Positions 38,708 to 48,063 of a stretch of DNA of 64,000 bases are shown one piece after another. Each line of letters opens with the position of its first letter. The first letter of the stretch is position 1. Below the pieces are notes generated by a model. That model was not told where the DNA came from and searched no databases. It saw only the letters and a program-made list of their open reading frames with translations. This DNA comes from Streptomyces hydrogenans. GTDB lineage: Bacteria > Actinomycetota > Actinomycetes > Streptomycetales > Streptomycetaceae. Position numbers and translations under genes: made by a program. The stretch is taken from assembly GCF_014656075.1 (NCBI RefSeq), contig NZ_BNBS01000014.1:1-64000 (forward strand). The letters are read 5' to 3'.

Positions 38708-39696
38708 TGAGCCGCGTCACGGTCTTCACCCTCGGCGGGACCATCTCCGCGCGCGGCGGCGACGCCGCCCGCATGACCGGCCCCGAGGTGCTCGCCGCGC
38801 TCGGCGCGCCCGAGGACGTCGAGCTGCGCGACTTCCGCCGGCTCCCCTCCTCCTCCCTCGCCCCCGAGGACCTCGCCGCACTCGCCGCCGAGGTGAACGA
38901 GACCGTGGCCGCCGGCTCCGGCGTCGTCGTCGTCCAGGGCACCGACACCCTGGAGGAGACCGCCTTCCTCCTCGACCTGCTCTGCCCCACCGAGCGGGCC
39001 CCCATCGCCGTCACCGGCGCCATGCGCCGCCCCGACCTCCCCGGCGCCGACGGCCCCGCCAACCTCGCCGCCGCCCTCGCCGTCGCCGCCGACCCCGCCT
39101 GCCGGGGCCTCGGCGTCCTCGTCGTCCTCGCCGACGAGATCCACGCCGCCCGGCACGCCCGCAAGACCCACACCACCTCGGTCGCCACCTTCGCCTCGCC
39201 CGGCGCCGGCCCCCTCGGCAGCGTCGTCGAGGGCACCCCGCGGATCCTGCTCCGCCCCACCGTGCCCACCGCCCCCTGCCGGCTCTCCTACGACCCCGCG
39301 GTCCGGATCGCCCTGCTCACCCTCACCCTCGGCGACCGCGGCGACCTCCTCTCCGCCGTCGACGACCGCTTCCAGGGCCTCGTCGTCGCCGCCTTCGGCG
39401 CCGGCCACGCCCCCTCCTGGCTCGTCGAACCCCTCGCCGCACTCGCCCGCCGCGTCCCGGTCGTCCTCGCCTCCCGCACGGGAGCCGGCACCGGACTCAG
39501 CCGGACGTACCGCGGCCCCGGCTCCGAGTACGACCTGATCCACCACGGCCTCATCCCGGCCGGCCCGCTCGACCCCGCCAAGGCCCGGCTGCTGCTCGCC
39601 GCGCTCGTCTCCAGCGGCGCCGCGGGACCCGGCGGATACGACCGGCCCCGGATCACCGCCGCCTTCGCCCACCTCGACGGCACCGGCCTCGCCTGA
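38707..39696 (+). CDS. L-asparaginase family protein
   Basis: A 329-residue member of the bacterial asparaginase/glutaminase family. The N-terminal nucleophile loop is VFTLGGTISARGG (the Thr of GGTI), and the second conserved stretch is VVQGTDTLEETAFLLDLL, with Thr and Asp of the catalytic group. IAVTGAMRRPDLPGADGPAN also matches. There is no signal peptide, so it is the cytoplasmic type. Its stop-start junction with chorismate mutase (TGATG) implies translational coupling. Some actinobacterial members of this family act on other amides, so asparagine as substrate is probable but not certain. Confidence 0.9.
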   Translation: MSRVTVFTLGGTISARGGDAARMTGPEVLAALGAPEDVELRDFRRLPSSSLAPEDLAALAAEVNETVAAGSGVVVVQGTDTLEETAFLLDLLCPTERAPIAVTGAMRRPDLPGADGPANLAAALAVAADPACRGLGVLVVLADEIHAARHARKTHTTSVATFASPGAGPLGSVVEGTPRILLRPTVPTAPCRLSYDPAVRIALLTLTLGDRGDLLSAVDDRFQGLVVAAFGAGHAPSWLVEPLAALARRVPVVLASRTGAGTGLSRTYRGPGSEYDLIHHGLIPAGPLDPAKARLLLAALVSSGAAGPGGYDRPRITAAFAHLDGTGLA

Positions 39697-39774
39697 CCGC
39701 TCCGCCCCCGCCGCCCGGGCCGCGCTCCCCACCACCCCTGCCACCCGACCGGACGATCGGGCAGCATAGGGCCC

Positions 39775-42261
39775 ATGTCCGTACTGACGCGCGACGAAGC
39801 GCAGACCCGTGCCCAGCTGCTCGACGTCCACCGCTACACGGTGGACCTCGACCTCACCACCGGCGACGAGACCTTCCGGTCCACCAGCCTGATCCGCTTC
39901 ACGGCCCGCGCCGCCGGGGACACCTTCGTCGAACTCAAGCCGGACACCCTGCACTCCGTCACCCTCGACGGCGAGCCGCTCGACCCCGCGGACCTCACCG
40001 AGAACCGGCTCCCCCTCACCCTCACCGAGGGCGAGCACGAGCTGAGCCTCACCGCCACCATGCGCTACTCGCACACCGGCGAGGGCATGCACCGCTTCCT
40101 CGACCCCACCGACGGCGAGTCCTACGTCTACACCCAGCTCTTCATGGAGGACGTCCAGCGCGTCTTCGCCGCCTTCGACCAGCCCGACCTCAAGGCCGTC
40201 TTCGAGCTGACCGTCACCGCCCCCGACGGCTGGACCGTCCTCGCCAACGGCATCACCGAACGGCAGGACGACGGCCGCTGGAAGGCCGCCCCCACCCAGC
40301 CGCTCTCCACCTACTTCGTCTGCGTCGCCGCGGGCCCCTGGCACTCGGTCCTCACCGAGCACGCCGGCCTGCCCTTCGGCCTCCACTGCCGCCGCTCGCT
40401 CGCGCCCCACCTCGACGCCGACGCCGACGAGATCCTCGCCGTCACCAAGGCGTGCTACGACCGCTACCACGAGAAGTTCGACGAGCCCTACCCCTTCGAC
40501 TCCTACGACCAGGCGTTCGTCCCCGAGTTCAACTCCGGCGCCATGGAGAACCCCGGCCTCGTCACCTTCCGCGACGAGTTCGTCTTCCGCTCCGCCGTCA
40601 CCGCCACCGAGCGGATGACCCGCGCCATGGTCATCGCCCACGAGATGGCCCACATGTGGTTCGGCGACCTCGTCACCCTCCGCTGGTGGGACGACATCTG
40701 GCTGAACGAGTCCTTCGCCGAGTACATGGGCTACCGGACCATCAACGAGGCGTGCTCCGACCTCTTCGCCGACACCTGGATCGACTTCGGCGTCGCCCGC
40801 AAGTCCTGGGGGTACGACGCCGACCAGCGCCCCTCCACCCACCCCGTCGCCCCCGACCCGGAGGCCGTCCCCGACACCGCCTCCGCGCTCCTCAACTTCG
40901 ACGGCATCTCCTACGCCAAGGGCGCCTCCGCCCTGCGCCAGCTCGTCGCCTGGCTCGGCGAGGAGGACTTCCTCGCCGGCATCAACATCCACTTCAAGCG
41001 GCACCGGTTCGGCAACGCCACCCTCGCCGACTTCATCGACAACCTCGCCGCCGCCACCGACCGCGACGTCCACGCCTGGGCCGAGCAGTGGCTCCGCACC
41101 ATCGGCGTCGACACCCTCACCCCCCGCCTCACCGGCGAGGGCAGCCGCTGGGACCTCGCCGTCGAGCGCGCGGGCAGCCGCCCCCACCGCATCACGGCCG
41201 GCCTCTACGACCGCCGCCCCGACGGCGAACTCGCCCTGCGCGAGCGCGTCTGGGTCGACGTCCCCCAGCAGGAGCCCACCCGCCTCACCGGCCCCCGCCC
41301 CGCCCTCGTCGTCCTCAACGACGGCGACCTCACCTACGCCAAGCTCCGCTTCGACGAGGTCTCCGAGGAGTCCGCCCTCCGCGGCCTCTCCCGCATCCCC
41401 GACCCGCTCACCCGGGCCGTGGTGTGGAACGCCGTGCGCGACATGGTCCGCGACGGCGAACTGCTCCCCGCCGACTACCTGGACTTCGCCCTCGCCCACC
41501 TCCCCGAGGAGACCGAACTCGGCATCGTCCAGGGCGTCCTGGCCTTCGCCCGGCAGCAGATCGCCGACCGGTACGTCCCCGAGGACCAGCGCCCCGCCGC
41601 CCTCGCCACCCTCCGCGAGATCGCCCGCGCCCTGCTCCGCCGCACCGAGGACGGCGAGGAGCCCGGACTGCGCCTCACCGCCGTCCGCACCCTCGTCGAC
41701 AGCGCCACCACCCCCGACCAGATCGCCTCCTGGCTCGACGAGGGCACCGTCCACGGCGGCCCCGAGCTCGACCCGGAGCTGCGCTGGCGCATCCTCGCCC
41801 GGCTCGCCGTCCTCGGAGCCACCGACGAGGCCGCCATCGCCGCCGAGCTGGCCCGCGACCCCAGCGCCACCGGCCAGGAGGGCGCCGCCCGCTGCCGCGC
41901 CGCGCTCCCCGACCCGGCCGCCAAGGCGGCGGCCTGGGCCGCCATGTTCGACTCCGACGACCTGTCGAACTACCTCTTCACCGCCACCGCCCTCGGCTTC
42001 TGGCAGCCCGAACAGGCCGAACTGCTGCGGGAGTACGTGGACCGCTTCTACGACGCGGCCATCGCCCTCGGCGACCGCCGCGGCCCCGCCATGGCCGAGG
42101 CCGCCGGCCGCCTGGCCTTCCCGGCGTACGCGGTCGACGCCGCCTCCCTCGCCGTCGGCGAGGCCCGCCTCGCCGACGGCACCATGCTCCCGGCCCTCCA
42201 CCGCAAGCTCGTCGACCAGCTCGACGACCTCGCCCGCGCCCTGCGCGTCCGCGAGGGCTGA
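39775..42261 (+). CDS. pepN: Aminopeptidase N (M1 family)
   Basis: An 828-residue zinc metallopeptidase removing N-terminal residues from peptides. The exopeptidase motif is FNSGAMENPGL, and the zinc site is HEMAHMWFGDLV with His289, catalytic Glu290, His293 and third ligand Glu312 (WLNESFAEYMG). The N-terminal beta-saddle, thermolysin-like domain and long C-terminal ERAP1-like helical domain appear in the usual order, and the length matches Streptomyces PepN. There is no signal peptide, so it recycles peptides in the cytoplasm. A perfect hairpin follows the stop. Confidence 0.95.
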   Translation: MSVLTRDEAQTRAQLLDVHRYTVDLDLTTGDETFRSTSLIRFTARAAGDTFVELKPDTLHSVTLDGEPLDPADLTENRLPLTLTEGEHELSLTATMRYSHTGEGMHRFLDPTDGESYVYTQLFMEDVQRVFAAFDQPDLKAVFELTVTAPDGWTVLANGITERQDDGRWKAAPTQPLSTYFVCVAAGPWHSVLTEHAGLPFGLHCRRSLAPHLDADADEILAVTKACYDRYHEKFDEPYPFDSYDQAFVPEFNSGAMENPGLVTFRDEFVFRSAVTATERMTRAMVIAHEMAHMWFGDLVTLRWWDDIWLNESFAEYMGYRTINEACSDLFADTWIDFGVARKSWGYDADQRPSTHPVAPDPEAVPDTASALLNFDGISYAKGASALRQLVAWLGEEDFLAGINIHFKRHRFGNATLADFIDNLAAATDRDVHAWAEQWLRTIGVDTLTPRLTGEGSRWDLAVERAGSRPHRITAGLYDRRPDGELALRERVWVDVPQQEPTRLTGPRPALVVLNDGDLTYAKLRFDEVSEESALRGLSRIPDPLTRAVVWNAVRDMVRDGELLPADYLDFALAHLPEETELGIVQGVLAFARQQIADRYVPEDQRPAALATLREIARALLRRTEDGEEPGLRLTAVRTLVDSATTPDQIASWLDEGTVHGGPELDPELRWRILARLAVLGATDEAAIAAELARDPSATGQEGAARCRAALPDPAAKAAAWAAMFDSDDLSNYLFTATALGFWQPEQAELLREYVDRFYDAAIALGDRRGPAMAEAAGRLAFPAYAVDAASLAVGEARLADGTMLPALHRKLVDQLDDLARALRVREG

Positions 42262-42268
42262 GCCACCC

Positions 42269-42301
42269 GGGACGGCACCCCCTCTCTCAAGGTGCCGTCC
42301 C
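42269..42301 (+). terminator. Terminator after pepN
   Basis: GGGACGGCACC / GGTGCCGTCCC, a perfect 11-bp stem with an 11-nt loop, starts 7 bp after the stop. Confidence 0.85.
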
Positions 42302-42365
42302 TCGTTCGGGTCACAAGCGGCGACTCCCCGGACAGGGGAGCGCCCGCCCCGGCACGCTGTCGTCC

Positions 42366-43760
42366 ATGCGTGCCGCACCCCCGCCACCCCTCGCCGCCCA
42401 CCCCACCCCGCTCAGCCGCCTCCTCGGCATCGCCCTGGACGCGCTGCGCACCGGAGCGGAGGAACGGGGCGGCCCGCTGCCGGCCGGCGGGCCCGAGGCG
42501 GTCACCGCCCGGGTGCGCGCCGCCCTCGGGGAGGTCCTGCCCGGGACGGGCACCGGACCGGACGAGGCGCTGCGCACACTGGTCCACCTCGTCGCCGCCG
42601 GCGCCGCCGACCCCGCGCACCCGCTCTGCGCCGCCCATCTGCACACCCCGCCCCTGGCCCTCGCCGCCGCCGCCGACCTGGCCGCCGCCGCGCTCAACCC
42701 CTCGATGGACTCCTGGGACCAGGCCCCGGCCGCCTCCGCCCTGGAGGCCGAGGTCACCGCCGCGCTCGCCGCCGAGGTCCACCCGACGGCCGACCGGCCG
42801 GACGCGCTCGTCACCACCGGCGGCACCGAGTCCAACCAGCTCGCCCTGCTCCTCGCCCGGGAGCGGCACGGGCCCCGCCTCACCACCGTCACCGGCGCCA
42901 ACGCCCACCACTCCTTCCGCCGCGCCGCCTGGCTCCTGGGCCTCCCCGAGCCGGTCGCCGTCCCCACCCCGCGCGGCCTCCTCGACCCGGAGGCCACCGC
43001 CCGGGTCCTCGCCGGCCTGGACGGGCCCGTCCTCCTCGCCGCCACCGCCGGCACCACCGACGAGGGCCTGATCGACCCGCTGCCCGCGCTCGCCGACGCC
43101 TGCGCCGCGCACGGCGCCGACCTGCACGTCGACGCCGCCTACGGCGGGCCGCTCCTGTTCAGCGACGCCCACCGGCACCTCCTGGACGGCCTGGACCGGG
43201 CCCGCACCGTCACGCTCGACCTGCACAAGCTCGGCTGGCAGCCGGTCGCCGCCGGACTCCTCACCGTCCGCGAGGCGACCGACCTCGCCGCCCTCGCCCA
43301 CACCGCCGACTACCTCAACGCCGGCGACGACACCGAGGCCGGCCTCCCCGACCTCCTCGGCCGCTCCCTGCGCACCACCCGCCGCCCCGACGTCCTCAAG
43401 GCCGCCGTCACCCTGCGCGCCCTCGGCAGGACCGGGCTCGGCGCCCTGGTGGACCTCTGTCTGGAGCGCGCCCGGGACCTGGCCGACCTGGTGGAGAAGA
43501 GCCCGGAGCTCGAACTGCGGGACCGGCCCGTCCTCACCACCGTCCTCTTCCGTCCGGCCGGCGCCGACGACGCGGCGGTCGCCGGGGTCCGCCGCCGGCT
43601 CCTCGCCGACGGCCGGGCCGTCCTCGGCCGGGCCCGCGCGGACGGCCGCCTCTGGCTGAAGGCCACCCTGCTCAACCCCCACACCACCCTCGACGACCTG
43701 GCCCGGCTCGTCACCCTCGTCGAGACCGCGCGCCCCACCGCACCCGCGGCGCGCCCCTAG
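42366..43760 (+). CDS. PLP-dependent amino acid decarboxylase (DesA/DdcD-like)
   Basis: A 464-residue group II pyridoxal-dependent decarboxylase. Motifs are NPSMDSWDQAPAASALE, TTGGTESNQLALLLARE, NAHHSFRRAAWLLG, DAAYGGPLLFSD and the PLP-binding Lys288 in TLDLHKLGWQPVAAG. Relatives decarboxylate lysine (DesA, giving cadaverine), 2,4-diaminobutyrate or ornithine. It is shorter and more divergent than typical DesA. The amine N-hydroxylase 111 bp downstream suggests the product is a diamine that is then N-hydroxylated. The ATG at 42366 has no obvious ribosome-binding site. No acyltransferase or siderophore synthetase follows. Confidence 0.88.
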   Translation: MRAAPPPPLAAHPTPLSRLLGIALDALRTGAEERGGPLPAGGPEAVTARVRAALGEVLPGTGTGPDEALRTLVHLVAAGAADPAHPLCAAHLHTPPLALAAAADLAAAALNPSMDSWDQAPAASALEAEVTAALAAEVHPTADRPDALVTTGGTESNQLALLLARERHGPRLTTVTGANAHHSFRRAAWLLGLPEPVAVPTPRGLLDPEATARVLAGLDGPVLLAATAGTTDEGLIDPLPALADACAAHGADLHVDAAYGGPLLFSDAHRHLLDGLDRARTVTLDLHKLGWQPVAAGLLTVREATDLAALAHTADYLNAGDDTEAGLPDLLGRSLRTTRRPDVLKAAVTLRALGRTGLGALVDLCLERARDLADLVEKSPELELRDRPVLTTVLFRPAGADDAAVAGVRRRLLADGRAVLGRARADGRLWLKATLLNPHTTLDDLARLVTLVETARPTAPAARP

Positions 43761-43871
43761 CTCCGGCCGCGGTGCCGACGCGCCCCGCGCCCCCGCCGAA
43801 CCCCGCACCCGCACTCCCGAACCCGCACCACACGTCGACCCCGCAGCACTCGTGGAAGGCAGCACCGACCG

Positions 43872-45284
43872 ATGACCGGCAGCACCCCTCAGCAAGAACT
43901 CGACCGCCCGCACGACCTGGTGGGCGTCGGCATCGGCCCGTTCAACCTCTCGCTCGCCGCGCTCGCCGACGGCGTCCCCGGCGGGCTCGCCGCGACCTTC
44001 TTCGAGCAGCGCCCGGCCTTCCACTGGCACCCCGGCCTGCTGATCGAGGGCGCCACCCTCCAGGTGCCCTTCCTCGCCGACCTGGTGACCCTCGCCGACC
44101 CGGCCAGCCCCTGGTCCTTCCTCAGCTACCTGCGCAGCCGCGAGCGGCTCTTCCCCTTCTACTTCGCGGAGAAGTTCCACATCCAGCGCGCCGAGTACGA
44201 CGCCTACTGCCGCTGGGTCAGCGAACGGCTGCCCGGCCTCCACTTCGGCCACCAGGTCGACTCGGTCCGCTGGAACCCCGAACGACGGCTCTTCGAGGTC
44301 GACTTCACCCAGCTCGACCCGGACGGCGAGGCCGCCGCGCTGGGCCGCGCCTACACCCGGAACGTGGTCCTGGGCGTCGGCACCGAGCCCTACGTCCCCG
44401 AGCCGCTGCGCCCGCTCGCCGAGGCCCCCGGCGTGCCCGTGATCCACGCCGCCGACTACCTCGCGCACCGGGAGTCCCTGCTGGCCGCCGGGCACGTCAC
44501 CGTCATCGGCTCGGGACAGTCCGGCGCCGAGGTCTTCCTCGACCTGCTGCGGGCCCGCCCGGCCGGCGCCGAGCGGATCAGCTGGCTCTCCCGCACCGAG
44601 GCGTTCGCGCCGATGGAGTACTCCAAGCTGGGCCTGGAGCACTTCACCCCCGACTACACCCGCTACTTCCACGCCCTGCCGGAGCCTGTCCGGGGCGAAC
44701 TCGTCCCGCGCCAGTGGCAGTTGCACAAGGGCATCGACGCGGAGACCATCGCCGCCGTCCACGACGAGCTGTACCGCCGCACCCTGCACGGCGGCTGGCC
44801 GGACGCGGTGCTCACCCCCGGCGTCCGGGTCCGCACGGCCGGGCGGGTGGCCACCACCCAGGTCGAGCTGCACCTGGAGCACGTCCAGCAGGGGACCCGG
44901 TCCCGGCTCACCACCGACGCCGTGGTCCTCGCGACCGGCTACCGGGAGCGCCCGGTCGACTCCATGCTGGCCGGCCTGGACCCGTACCTGCGGCACGACG
45001 CGGCGGGCCGGGCGCGGATCGACGAGCGGTACCGGCTGGTCCTCGACCCCTCGGTGACCGGCTCGGTGTACGTGCAGAACGCGGAGCGCCACACCCACGG
45101 CGTGGGCGCCCCCGACCTGGGCCTGGCGGCCTGGCGCAGCGCGGTCATCCTCAACGCGGTCACGGGCAAGGAGCCGTACCCGCTGCCGCGCCGGACCGCC
45201 TTCACCAGCTTCGGCCTGGACGCGCGAGAGGCGCCGAGCATCCCGTCCCAGGACCGGAAGCTGACGCCCCTCGTGCAGAGCTGA
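43872..45284 (+). CDS. FAD-dependent amine N-hydroxylase (IucD/DesB/SidA family)
   Basis: A 470-residue flavin monooxygenase hydroxylating the terminal amine of lysine, ornithine, cadaverine or a similar diamine. The FAD motif is LVGVGIGPFNLSLAAL (residues about 16-31), followed by FHWHPGLLIEGATLQVPFLA and DPASPWSFLSYLRSRERLF. The NADPH motif is TVIGSGQSGAEVFLDLLR, and ATGYRERPVDSML and NAERHTHGVGAPDLGLAAWR complete the family pattern. The ATG at 43872 is preceded by GGAAGG. With the upstream decarboxylase it forms the first two steps of hydroxamate siderophore assembly, but acyl transfer and NIS synthetase genes are absent here. Confidence 0.92.
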   Translation: MTGSTPQQELDRPHDLVGVGIGPFNLSLAALADGVPGGLAATFFEQRPAFHWHPGLLIEGATLQVPFLADLVTLADPASPWSFLSYLRSRERLFPFYFAEKFHIQRAEYDAYCRWVSERLPGLHFGHQVDSVRWNPERRLFEVDFTQLDPDGEAAALGRAYTRNVVLGVGTEPYVPEPLRPLAEAPGVPVIHAADYLAHRESLLAAGHVTVIGSGQSGAEVFLDLLRARPAGAERISWLSRTEAFAPMEYSKLGLEHFTPDYTRYFHALPEPVRGELVPRQWQLHKGIDAETIAAVHDELYRRTLHGGWPDAVLTPGVRVRTAGRVATTQVELHLEHVQQGTRSRLTTDAVVLATGYRERPVDSMLAGLDPYLRHDAAGRARIDERYRLVLDPSVTGSVYVQNAERHTHGVGAPDLGLAAWRSAVILNAVTGKEPYPLPRRTAFTSFGLDAREAPSIPSQDRKLTPLVQS

Positions 45285-45286
45285 GG

Positions 45287-47083
45287 CTAGAAGACGGGCA
45301 CGCCGTCCCGGGTCAGCCTCCAGTCCACCGACGCGAACCGCGCCGGGTCGACCGTCCCCTTGGCCCGCACCCACTGGATGATCGTGTTGCGGATCTCGTC
45401 CGAGTTCGCCCACAGCTGCTCGGCCTTGGCGACGTGCGGGAAGGCGCCGCCGCCGCTGGCGCGGTAGTTGTTGACGGCGAGCACGAACCGCGCGGCCGGG
45501 TCGAGCGGCGCGCCCTCGAAGGAGAGGTTCACGATCCGCTGCCCGGCCGGCCTGGCGATGTCGATGTCGTACGTCAGCCCGGAGACGGCGTCGTAGTTGT
45601 AGTCCGGGGTGCCGTCCGCGTTGGTGAGCTTCGCGGTGTCGACGGGGGCGCCGGCCGGGGTCTGGACGTAGTACTTCGCCGAGTACTCCAGGTACTCCCG
45701 GAGCTGGGCGCCCGTCATCAGACGGGCCTCCAGGGTGTTCTCGAAGGGGTAGAGCCCGGCGGCGTCCTTGATGGTGATCTCGCCGGCCGGGATGCGGGCC
45801 GTGCGGGAGAAGCAGGACGCCTGCGAGAGCACCGGCAGGCCGGCGTACGCGCCGCCGGCCAGGGCCGCCTTCACGGTCTCGGCCTGGACGACGTTGATCA
45901 GGTCGATGATCGGCTCGTCCTTCCACGGCGCGTCGGCCGTGGTCATGGCGGCGGTGGAGGTGCCGATGACCGTGTTGACGTAGGCCACGACCTTCTTGTG
46001 CTCGTCGGCGAGCAGGCCGGTGATCTCCGGGTCCTCCTCGACGGTGTTGGAGTTGAGGACCTGGGCGGCGACCTTCTCCACCGTCCAGCGGCCCTTCTCC
46101 CACACGAGGTCGAAGTCGAAGAGGGTGAGGCGCTGGCCCCACTTCAGCGGCTCGGAGAGGACGACCTCCTTGCCGGTCTCCTTGTTGGCGATCCGGTACT
46201 CGGGGATCTCGGTGTGGGCGTGACCGACCAGGATCGCGTCGATGCCGGGGACCTGCTCGGCGACGAGTCCGGCGGCGTTCTCGACGTGGGGGAGCTGGTC
46301 ACCGTACGAGGAGGTGCCGCTGGAGCCGGAGTGCGCGGAGACGACCACGACGTCGGCGCCCATCGAGCGCAGCTTCGGCACCCACTTCGCGGCCTGCTCC
46401 TCGAGGCCGGGGAAGACCATCCGGCCGCTGACGTTGGCCTTGTCCCAGATGGCGATGCCGGGGTTGGTCAGGCCGAGCACCGCGACCTTGACGTCCTTGC
46501 CGTGCGGGGTGCGCAGCCGGTGGAAGCTGTACGGCGGGAAGGCCGGGCGCAGCGTCTTCGCGTCGAGCGCGTTGGCGCCCAGCAGCGGGAAGTCGCACTG
46601 CTCCTCGAACTTCCGGAGCACCGGGATGCCGTAGTTGAACTCGTGGTTGCCGAGCGCGGCGGCGTCGTAGCCGATGGCGTTCATGGCCTGGGCCATCGGG
46701 TGGACCGGGCCGCCGGCCTTCGTGATCGGGTCGATCTTCGCGTAGTAGTACGAGAGCTGGGTGCCCTGGATGGTGTCGCCGGCGTCGATGAGGAGGGTGT
46801 TGCGGCGGCCCTTGGCGGCGCGGACCTGCTCGACGAGGGTGGAGATCTTGGCGAGGCCGACGTCGTTGTGGGCCTTGTCGTCGAACTCCTTGTCCGTGAA
46901 GTAGTCCCAGTTGAGGACGTTCCCGTGCAGGTCGGTGGTGCCCATGACGGTGAAGGAGTACCGCTTGGCCGGCTTGGGGCGGGCTCCGTGGGCCTCGGCG
47001 GGGGCGGCGACCCCGGCGGTGAGGGCGGCCCCGGCTCCGATGGCGGCGGAGCTCTCCAGGAAGGTCCGGCGGTTCAGCGGCAT
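45287..47083 (-). CDS. Tat-exported 5'-nucleotidase / metallophosphoesterase
   Basis: A 598-residue bifunctional UshA-like enzyme. The N-terminus NRRTFLESSAAIGAGAALTA is a twin-arginine signal, with cleavage probably after about residue 32. The metallophosphoesterase domain shows MGTTDLHGNVLNWDYF, IDAGDTIQGT, ALGNHEFNYG, VVSAHSGSSG and LVGHAHTEIPE, the standard two-metal motifs. The C-terminal 5'-nucleotidase domain (about 370-580) includes DAAGLYPFENTLEARLMTGA and VNNYRASGGGAFP, which binds the nucleoside. It likely hydrolyses extracellular nucleotides or cyclic nucleotide monophosphates. The ATG at 47083 has GAGGAG upstream. Its stop is two bases from the stop of the convergent hydroxylase gene. 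Confidence 0.93.
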   Translation of the reverse strand: MPLNRRTFLESSAAIGAGAALTAGVAAPAEAHGARPKPAKRYSFTVMGTTDLHGNVLNWDYFTDKEFDDKAHNDVGLAKISTLVEQVRAAKGRRNTLLIDAGDTIQGTQLSYYYAKIDPITKAGGPVHPMAQAMNAIGYDAAALGNHEFNYGIPVLRKFEEQCDFPLLGANALDAKTLRPAFPPYSFHRLRTPHGKDVKVAVLGLTNPGIAIWDKANVSGRMVFPGLEEQAAKWVPKLRSMGADVVVVSAHSGSSGTSSYGDQLPHVENAAGLVAEQVPGIDAILVGHAHTEIPEYRIANKETGKEVVLSEPLKWGQRLTLFDFDLVWEKGRWTVEKVAAQVLNSNTVEEDPEITGLLADEHKKVVAYVNTVIGTSTAAMTTADAPWKDEPIIDLINVVQAETVKAALAGGAYAGLPVLSQASCFSRTARIPAGEITIKDAAGLYPFENTLEARLMTGAQLREYLEYSAKYYVQTPAGAPVDTAKLTNADGTPDYNYDAVSGLTYDIDIARPAGQRIVNLSFEGAPLDPAARFVLAVNNYRASGGGAFPHVAKAEQLWANSDEIRNTIIQWVRAKGTVDPARFASVDWRLTRDGVPVF

Positions 47084-47232
47084 GTGTGTGACTCCTCGGT
47101 GTTCGTGGCGCTGTCTCAGGTGCACAACGCGCGTAGATTCTGGCTCAGACGCCTCCTCCGCAACAGCCCTTTCGGGTTACGGAGTGGGAAAGTGTTCGTA
47201 TGCCACCGATCCCCGGTTCCGAGGAGCACGCC

Positions 47233-47916
47233 GTGTCGCATCCCCACCCCACCCCCCAGGCGCCCCAGGTGACGGTCCTCGGCGAGGGCCGTCTGGAGGT
47301 CGACCCGGAGCTGGCCCGGATCCTGCTGACCGTCTCCGCGCGCGGCACCGACCGGACGGCCGTGCTGGCGGACCTCACCCGCCGCAACACCGAGGTGCTC
47401 GACCTGCTCCGGGCGCGCGGGTCCGCGGTGGCGAAGCTGGAGACCGGCAGCTTCTCGATCGTCCCGGAGCAGTCCCGGCGACAGCGGGGCGAGCACGTGC
47501 GGACCTACCGCGGACACGTGCGGATCGCCGCCGAGCTGACCGACTTCACGGCCCTCGGCGAGCTGGTGCCCGAGCTCGCCGACCGGGAGCTGACCGAGGT
47601 CGACGGGCCGTGGTGGGAGCTGCGCCCGGACTCGGAGGCGTACGCGGAGGCGCGCCGGCTCGCGGTGGCGGAGGCGGTGCGGCGGGCGCGCGCCTACGCG
47701 GAGGCGCTGGGCACCTCGCTGGGCTCACTCCTCGAACTGTCGGACGCCGGACTGCCGGAACCGGGCGTGCGGCACGGGGGCGGCTTCTCCCCGATGCGCG
47801 CGGCGTTCGCCCAGGAGGGCGACGGCGGAGCCCCCTCCCTCGACCTCGAACCGCAGCGCCGGACGGTGACCGCCGAGGTCGTCGCGCGCTTCACGATGCT
47901 GCCGCCCGCACTCTGA
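47233..47916 (+). CDS. SIMPL domain-containing protein
   Basis: A 227-residue protein of the SIMPL (DUF541) family. The start of the domain is VTVLGEGRLEVDPELARILL, and the family pattern continues SFSIVPEQSRRQRGEHVRTYRG, then AYAEARRLAVAEAVRRARAY, and a C-terminal strand VTAEVVARFTML. No signal peptide is visible on this form, unlike many relatives, so it is probably cytoplasmic. The GTG at 47233 is preferred over ATG 47200 because GAGGAG lies seven bases before it. It is divergent from the nucleotidase. Function is unknown; family members have been linked to oxidative stress and signalling. Confidence 0.82.
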   Translation: MSHPHPTPQAPQVTVLGEGRLEVDPELARILLTVSARGTDRTAVLADLTRRNTEVLDLLRARGSAVAKLETGSFSIVPEQSRRQRGEHVRTYRGHVRIAAELTDFTALGELVPELADRELTEVDGPWWELRPDSEAYAEARRLAVAEAVRRARAYAEALGTSLGSLLELSDAGLPEPGVRHGGGFSPMRAAFAQEGDGGAPSLDLEPQRRTVTAEVVARFTMLPPAL

Positions 47917-47982
47917 GACGAAGGGCCCGGGGGCGCGAAAAACGCTCATCGGAGCACTCCGGCGCACAGATTCAAGTCTTGT

Positions 47983-48009
47983 CAACAACGTTTCACGGAA
48001 AGGTTGTTG
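47983..48009. promoter_or_regulatory. 27-bp dyad upstream of pyruvate kinase
   Basis: CAACAAC-G-TTTC-ACG-GAAA-G-GTTGTTG has two perfect arm pairs with a symmetric G/G mismatch, centred at 47996, 54 bp before the pyk start. It is unusually AT-rich for this genome. It could be an operator or an RNA hairpin in the pyk leader. Confidence 0.55.
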
Positions 48010-48063
48010 AGTAGTCATGCGGGACCCACCGGCTACTGATGGGTAAGGCCCTAGGCTCGCCTC

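Noticed and set aside
38350-42387. A 1345-codon minus-strand frame spanning chorismate mutase, asparaginase and pepN
   Set aside because: It is the antisense shadow of three recognisable genes and lacks any domain.
42366-45284. A complete desferrioxamine (desABCD) cluster
   Set aside because: Only the decarboxylase and N-hydroxylase types are present; no acyltransferase or NIS synthetase gene follows.
42048-46142. A 1364-codon minus-strand frame opposite the decarboxylase and hydroxylase genes
   Set aside because: Low-complexity shadow; part of it crosses the real nucleotidase in the wrong frame.
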